Source: Rhodanobacteraceae bacterium
Lineage (GTDB): Bacteria > Pseudomonadota > Gammaproteobacteria > Xanthomonadales > Rhodanobacteraceae
Direction of reading: 5' to 3'
Assembly (NCBI GenBank): GCA_003142815.1
Contig: PLNP01000046.1
Span: 542 to 48,505, forward strand
DNA length: 47,964 bases
The notes below the pieces were generated by a model. The model ran no database searches. It was not told the origin of the DNA and worked only from the letters and a program-made list of their open reading frames with translations. The stretch's first letter is position 1, and every line of letters starts with the position of its first letter. The position numbers and the translations under genes are program-made. Of this stretch, positions 43,641-47,964 are shown piece by piece.

Positions 43641-44198
43641 ATGGATCCGAACCACATCAGACTCGAGACCGAACGCCTGATCTTGCGCCTGCCGCGCCGC
43701 GAGGATTTCGACGCCTACGCGGAACTGCAGGCCGACGAGGAGGCCGCGCGTTACATCGGTGGCCAGTTGTCGCGTGCGCCGGCCTGGCGCAAGTTTCTGC
43801 AGATGCCGGGTGCATGGATGATCCAGGGGTACGGCATGTTCGCGGTCGTCGAGAAGGCGAGCGGCCGCTGGATCGGGCAGACCGGACCGTGGCAGCCGGA
43901 AGGCTGGCCCGGCACCGAGGTCGGCTGGTCGTTCCTGCGTTCGGCTTGGGGCAACGGCTATGCACGCGAGGCCGCGATCGCGGCGATCGACTGGACGTTC
44001 GCGAATCTCGGCTGGACCGAAGTGATCCACTCGATCCATCCTGACAATCATCCGTCGCAGGCACTCGCCGCGCGCCTCGGCTCGCGCAAGCGCGGCACGG
44101 GCAAGCTGCCACCGCCGCACGAGGACGTGCCGATCGAGATTTGGGACCAGACCCGCGAGGAATGGCTTGCGCGGCGTGAACGAGGAGATTCGACGTGA
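43641..44198 (+). CDS. GNAT acetyltransferase, RimJ/RimL type
   Basis: 185 residues from ATG 43641. The opening IRLETERLILRLPRREDFDA is the RimJ/RimL hallmark; acetyl-CoA binding is in EVGWSFLRSAWGNGYAREAA, and VIHSIHPDNHPSQALAARLG completes the fold. The family acetylates protein N-termini or small molecules. Its stop overlaps the GTG start of the GST gene by four bases, so they are translated together. Confidence 0.92.
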   Translation: MDPNHIRLETERLILRLPRREDFDAYAELQADEEAARYIGGQLSRAPAWRKFLQMPGAWMIQGYGMFAVVEKASGRWIGQTGPWQPEGWPGTEVGWSFLRSAWGNGYAREAAIAAIDWTFANLGWTEVIHSIHPDNHPSQALAARLGSRKRGTGKLPPPHEDVPIEIWDQTREEWLARRERGDST

Positions 44199-44851
44199 TC
44201 ACCGTTTACGGCTACTCACCGTCCGGCAACTGCCACAAGCTGCGCATGCTGCTCGGCTATCTCTGCCGCGATTATCGCTGGGTAGAGACCGACAGCGCGC
44301 ACGGCGCGTCGCGCACGCCGGAATATCTCGCGAAGAATCCGAACGGCAAGGTACCGATCATCGAACTCGATGATGGTCGCGTGCTCGCCGAGTCGGACGC
44401 GATCTTGTGCTACCTCGCCGACGGCACGAAGTATTTCGCCGGTGACGCCTGGCAGCGGGCGCAGACGCTGTCGTGGATGTTCTTCGAACAGTACAGCCAT
44501 GAGCCGTACGTCGCCGTCGCGCGCTTCATCTGCGGCTGGACGCCGGCCGACAACCCGCGCCGCACCGACCTGCCGCGCCTGCGCGAGCGCGGCCATCAGG
44601 CGCTCGCCGTCATGGAGAAACATCTGGCCGCGAACGCTTGGTTCAGCGGGGCGAACTACGGCATCGCGGACATTGCGCTGTTCGGCTATACGCATTGCGC
44701 TGCCGACGGTGGCTTCGATCTTGCCGCGTATCCTGCGATCCGCGGCTGGCTCGATCGCGTGCGCGCCGAGCCGGGTTTCGTGCCGATGCCGCCGATCGCC
44801 CCTGAGAACGCCGCATTGATCGCGCAATCGACAACCCGCGACCTGGTTTGA
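44195..44851 (+). CDS. Glutathione S-transferase family protein
   Basis: 218 residues with a GTG start at 44195, supported by GAGGAG upstream and the overlap with the GNAT stop. The N-terminal thioredoxin-like half (MITVYGYSPSGNCHKLRMLL) has a Ser in the usual catalytic position (YSPSGNC); NPNGKVPIIELDDG and LAESDAILCYLA contact glutathione. The helical C-terminal half is complete. It conjugates or reduces electrophiles with glutathione. Substrate unknown. Confidence 0.93.
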   Translation: MITVYGYSPSGNCHKLRMLLGYLCRDYRWVETDSAHGASRTPEYLAKNPNGKVPIIELDDGRVLAESDAILCYLADGTKYFAGDAWQRAQTLSWMFFEQYSHEPYVAVARFICGWTPADNPRRTDLPRLRERGHQALAVMEKHLAANAWFSGANYGIADIALFGYTHCAADGGFDLAAYPAIRGWLDRVRAEPGFVPMPPIAPENAALIAQSTTRDLV

Positions 44852-44871
44852 ACAATCGTGGACAATAATTG

Positions 44872-44979
44872 CCCGTTCGTCCTGAGCGTAGCGCCGCAGG
44901 CGCGAAGTCGAAGGACATCCTCCCGCATGATTCGTCCTTCGACTTCGGCGCAGCGCGCCTCCGTTCAGGACAAACGGTG
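44872..44979. repeat. Inverted repeat element between GST and E1 genes
   Basis: The left arm CGTTCGTCCTGAGCG...CGAAGTCGAAGGAC (44874-44914) is matched by an inverse right arm GTCCTTCGACTTCGGCG...TTCAGGACAAACGG (44934-44977), about 42 bp each with a 19-bp centre. This is a third repeat family in the window. The transcript would fold into one long hairpin. Confidence 0.8.
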
Positions 44980-44998
44980 ATATGGATACCGTCCTGCA

Positions 44999-47287
44999 AT
45001 GACCAATACTGTCCCGACCGCGATCCCCGCCCGCCACAGGAACGTCAACCGTGCCGAGGTGTGCGACCAGAACTTCGTCGAGTTCGTGCAGAACTGGTCC
45101 GGCGAGGTCCGCCGCGCGCCGCGCGCCGACGAGCCCGTGCTGCCGGGCAGCCTGTGCAACGCGCTCGATTTCATAGAGCTGTTCGAGTCGCAGCTGGTCT
45201 CGCGCCATCTGGACCTGATGGCGCGCGTGCTGCGCGTCAAGAACAAGGTGTTCTACACGATCGGATCGAGTGGCCACGAAGGCAACGCGATGGTCGCGCG
45301 GCTGACGCGGCACACCGACCCGGCGTTCCTGCACTATCGTTCCGGCGCGTTCATGGCCGAGCGTTTCCGCAAATTGCCGCGCATGGATCCGATCATGGAT
45401 TCGGCACTGAGCTTTGCCGCGAGCAAGGACGATCCGGCCTCCGGCGGACGCCAAAAGGTCTGGGGTTCCAAGCCATTGTGGGTGCTGCCACAAACCTCGA
45501 CGATCGCCTCGCATCTGCCGAAGGCGCTCGGTACCGCGGTCGCGATCGAGCAGGCCAAGCGCATCAAGCACGCGCTGCCGATTCCCGACGACTCCATCGC
45601 AATCTGCTCGTTTGGCGATGCCTCCTCGAATCATGCGACCGCGCAGACCGCATTCAATACCGCGCAGTGGACGGCTTACCAAAAACTCCCGGTGCCGGTC
45701 CTGTTCGTCTGCGAGGACAACGGCATCGGCATCTCGGTGAAGACGCCGGGCGGCTGGATCGCGAACGCGTTCCGCAACCGCGAGGGCCTCGACTATTTCT
45801 ACGCGAATGGGCTCGACCTCGCCGAGGGCTTCGAGCAGGTTGCGCGCGCGGTCTATCACTGCCGCACGACGCGGCGCCCGACCTTCCTGCACTTGCGCAC
45901 GACGCGCATCATGGGTCACGCCGGCACCGACTTCGAGATCGAATGGCGCAGCGTCGAGGAACTCGTCGCGGTCGAGGCGAGCGATCCCTTGCTGCGCTCG
46001 GCCGCGATCGCGCTCGAATCCGGCCTCTTCACGAAGGAATCGCTGCTCGCGAAGTACGAGGCCATCCGCAAGAAGTGCTTCGCCGCGGCCGAGGAGGCCG
46101 ATCGCCGCCCGAAGCTGGACAAGCTCGCCGACGTGATCGCGCCGCTCGCGCCGTACACGCCGGACAAAGTTGCGGCGGAGGCGACACGCGCGGACTATGC
46201 AGACAAGCGCATCGCAGTGTTCGGCAGCGCGGATAAGCTGCCGGAGAAACTGCCGCCGCGGCATCTCGCGATCCAGATCAACCACGCGCTGCATGACCTG
46301 TTCTGCAAATACCCGGAAGCGCTGCTGTTCGGCGAGGACGTTGCGCAGAAGGGCGGCGTCTACACGGTCACCAAAGGCCTGTACAAGGCATTCAAGAGCG
46401 CGCGCGTGTTCAACACGCTGCTTGACGAGACGATGATCCTCGGCCTCGCCCAGGGCTACGCGAACATGGGGCTCCTGCCGATCCCGGAAATCCAGTACCT
46501 CGCGTATTTCCACAACGCCTGCGACCAGATCCGCGGCGAGGCCGCCTCGCTGCAGTTCTTCTCGAACAACCAGTACAAGAACCCGATGGTCGTGCGCATC
46601 GCCGGCCTCGGTTACCAGCGCGGCTTCGGCGGGCATTTCCACAACGACAACTCGATCGCCGCGCTGCGCGATATTCCGGGTCTGGTCGTCGGCTGCGCGA
46701 GCCGTGGCGACGACGCGGCGACGATGCTGCGCACCCTCGCTGCGCTCGCGAAAATCGATGGTCGCGTCTCGATCTTCCTCGAACCGATCGCGCTGTACAT
46801 GACCAAGGACCTGTACGAGGCCGGCGACGGTCAGTGGCTGACCTCGTATCCGCCGCTGGATCAGGCGATGCCGCTCGGTGAAGGTCGTGTCTACAACGAC
46901 GCCGCGAACGATCTGGTGATCCTCACCTACGGCAACGGCGTGCCGATGAGCCTGCGCGCCGCGCGCGAGATCGAAAAGAAACTCGGTTGGAAGGTGCGCA
47001 TCGTCGACCTGCGCTGGGTGGTGCCGCTCAACGAGGCGTTCATCGCGGAACACGCGAAGAGCGCGAAGCGTATCGTGATCGTCGACGAAGGCCGTCACTC
47101 GGCTGGCGTCGGCGAGGGCGTGATCACCGCGATCGTCGAAGCGGGGCAGGGTGCGAAGCCGCTCAAGCGCGTGGTCGGTGTCGACGCCTACACGCCGCTG
47201 GCCGGTGCCGCGCTCCTCGTGCTGCCGGGCGAGGCGGATATCGTCGCCGCCGCCGTGGTGCTCCTACAACGGCATGTATTCTCGTAG
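44999..47287 (+). CDS. Fused alpha-beta E1 component of a 2-oxoacid dehydrogenase (branched-chain type)
   Basis: 762 residues, the two E1 subunits in one chain. The alpha half (1 to about 380) has the thiamine-diphosphate motif from GDASSNHA (206-213) to CEDN (238-241), with GDA for the usual GDG. The beta half begins near residue 420 (HLAIQINHALHDLFCKYPEA) with LLFGEDVAQKGGVYTVTKGL and ends with the transketolase C-terminal domain (VVPLNEAFIAEHAKSAKRIV). It decarboxylates a branched-chain 2-oxoacid and passes the acyl group to an E2. No E2 or E3 gene is nearby. The stop TAG lies inside a REP element, so the final residues (LLQRHVFS) may be repeat-derived. Confidence 0.9.
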   Translation: MTNTVPTAIPARHRNVNRAEVCDQNFVEFVQNWSGEVRRAPRADEPVLPGSLCNALDFIELFESQLVSRHLDLMARVLRVKNKVFYTIGSSGHEGNAMVARLTRHTDPAFLHYRSGAFMAERFRKLPRMDPIMDSALSFAASKDDPASGGRQKVWGSKPLWVLPQTSTIASHLPKALGTAVAIEQAKRIKHALPIPDDSIAICSFGDASSNHATAQTAFNTAQWTAYQKLPVPVLFVCEDNGIGISVKTPGGWIANAFRNREGLDYFYANGLDLAEGFEQVARAVYHCRTTRRPTFLHLRTTRIMGHAGTDFEIEWRSVEELVAVEASDPLLRSAAIALESGLFTKESLLAKYEAIRKKCFAAAEEADRRPKLDKLADVIAPLAPYTPDKVAAEATRADYADKRIAVFGSADKLPEKLPPRHLAIQINHALHDLFCKYPEALLFGEDVAQKGGVYTVTKGLYKAFKSARVFNTLLDETMILGLAQGYANMGLLPIPEIQYLAYFHNACDQIRGEAASLQFFSNNQYKNPMVVRIAGLGYQRGFGGHFHNDNSIAALRDIPGLVVGCASRGDDAATMLRTLAALAKIDGRVSIFLEPIALYMTKDLYEAGDGQWLTSYPPLDQAMPLGEGRVYNDAANDLVILTYGNGVPMSLRAAREIEKKLGWKVRIVDLRWVVPLNEAFIAEHAKSAKRIVIVDEGRHSAGVGEGVITAIVEAGQGAKPLKRVVGVDAYTPLAGAALLVLPGEADIVAAAVVLLQRHVFS

Positions 47288-47345
47288 GAGCGCTGCAAGC
47301 GCGACCTGTGCGGCGCTACGGAACCGCGCGGCTGCGCCGCTTGCA
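47284..47345. repeat. REP-like element at the E1 stop
   Basis: GTAGGAGCGCTGCAAGCGCG (47284-47303) is palindromic around the central TGCA, and a second dyad CGCGCGGCTGCGCC follows. It resembles the GTAGGAGCG-type REP of pseudomonads and xanthomonads. It covers the stop codon of the upstream gene. Confidence 0.6.
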
Positions 47346-47414
47346 CCTTTTTCCGGTGCTCCAACGTCCGGCTGCCTTTTGCCACCGTGACGATTCGCCT
47401 ATGATCGCAAGCGC

Positions 47415-47964
47415 ATGACCGAACGGCGCGCCCTTACGATCTTGTTTGCCGATGTTTCCGGCAGCACACGGCTGTTCGAGACGCGCGGCGATGAAGTCGC
47501 GCGACGGTTGATCGCGAATGTGCTGACCGCGCTCGCCGAGGTTGCTGCACGACACGGTGGACGCGTCGTCAAGACGATCGGCGACGAGATCATGTGCACG
47601 TTTCCGGGTCAGCTGCATGGGCTGCTCGCCGCGACCGACATGCAGCGTCGGATCAAGAATGACGCCGAGTTTCAGCGCGACAACCTGGCGATTCGCATCG
47701 GCCTGCATCACGGCGAAGCACTGATCGAGAACGACGATGTGTTCGGCGACGCGGTCAACACGGCCGCGCGCATGGCCGACAAGACGCTGGCGCGACGCGA
47801 CCAAATCGTCGCGACCGCGAGTACCGCACAAGGGATCACCAGCACGACGGGCCTGCGTGTGCGCTCGCTGGGCACCGCGCGCGTGCTCGGCAAGCGGGCG
47901 CCGATCGAAATCGTCGACGTGCTCTGGCAGGAGGATCTTGCACACGTCACCACCGTGCAGCGCG
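47415..47964 (+). CDS. Class III adenylate/guanylate cyclase (partial)
   Basis: The gene runs off the right edge, leaving 183 residues. The cyclase homology domain begins at once: ILFADVSGSTRLFE (first metal Asp), VVKTIGDEIMCTFP (second metal Asp), FGDAVNTAARMADK (transition-state Asn and Arg nearby). All catalytic residues visible are kept, so it should make a cyclic nucleotide. The Lys in KTIGDE favours ATP as substrate. No N-terminal sensor domain precedes the cyclase domain; any partner domain would be after the cut. Confidence 0.9.
   Translation, partial: MTERRALTILFADVSGSTRLFETRGDEVARRLIANVLTALAEVAARHGGRVVKTIGDEIMCTFPGQLHGLLAATDMQRRIKNDAEFQRDNLAIRIGLHHGEALIENDDVFGDAVNTAARMADKTLARRDQIVATASTAQGITSTTGLRVRSLGTARVLGKRAPIEIVDVLWQEDLAHVTTVQR

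Noticed and set aside
44216-47098. 960-codon open frame on the minus strand
   Set aside because: It lies opposite the GST and E1 genes, whose motifs are unmistakable. High GC keeps the antisense frame open; its translation is Arg/Asp/Val-rich with no domain.

Overview
The window is GC-rich chromosomal DNA from a gammaproteobacterium. A Zur-type regulator, an Oar-like TonB-dependent receptor, a GH144-type enzyme and REP-like intergenic palindromes all fit the order Xanthomonadales (Lysobacterales), perhaps Rhodanobacteraceae. That placement is inferred from gene content, not from a marker-gene comparison.

Layout. 1-5.9 kb is housekeeping: a cut-off Atm1-type ABC exporter, a truncated DUF4399 gene, a CpdB-like nucleotidase lipoprotein, gltX, a zinc-ribbon membrane protein and zur. 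6-8.7 kb holds a sugar ABC ATPase (UgpC/MsmX type) divergent from a GH1 beta-glucosidase. 8.8-16.5 kb is an accessory island. From left to right it has a HEPN/MNT toxin-antitoxin pair, a chimeric hsdR-antitoxin remnant, a DUF3644 protein, a collapsed hsdS, an ORF6N protein, a stray hsdM tail, an intact Fic protein, a frameshifted hsdM, two small cassette-like genes with an integron attC-like site, and about 0.7 kb without a gene. 16.5-30.6 kb returns to sugar metabolism: glk and pgl, then on the other strand an operon-like run of LacI regulator, TonB receptor, GH144-type lipoprotein, solute-binding lipoprotein, two permeases and a large F5/8-domain glycosidase. 30.7-34.2 kb holds a TonB-receptor remnant, MerC and CDF metal genes with Zur-like boxes, a THX-type ribosomal protein, a DUF1345 protein and a cold-shock gene with a clear terminator. 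34.3-48 kb is mostly ordinary metabolism: PhzF, FMN reductase, rhomboid protease, alcohol dehydrogenase, S8 protease, 5'-nucleotidase, deacetylase, glutaryl-CoA dehydrogenase, GNAT, GST, a fused 2-oxoacid dehydrogenase E1 and a class III cyclase cut by the window end.

How the genes work together. The sugar genes form a plausible complete route for a beta-glucan, perhaps beta-1,2-linked because of the GH144-type enzyme: uptake through the outer membrane, lipoprotein glycosidase, ABC import energised by the UgpC-type ATPase, GH1 hydrolysis, then glucokinase and 6-phosphogluconolactonase. LacI is likely autoregulated through a perfect 18-bp palindrome at 30573-30590. GH1, glk and pgl share a strand and are separated only by the island, so the island probably inserted into this locus.

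The most interesting region is the island. The type I restriction-modification core is broken in every subunit, while the small effector-like genes (HEPN/MNT, DUF3644 with an R-x4-H motif, ORF6N, Fic) look intact. A well-formed attC-like hairpin lies directly after a DUF4242 gene with no integrase in view.
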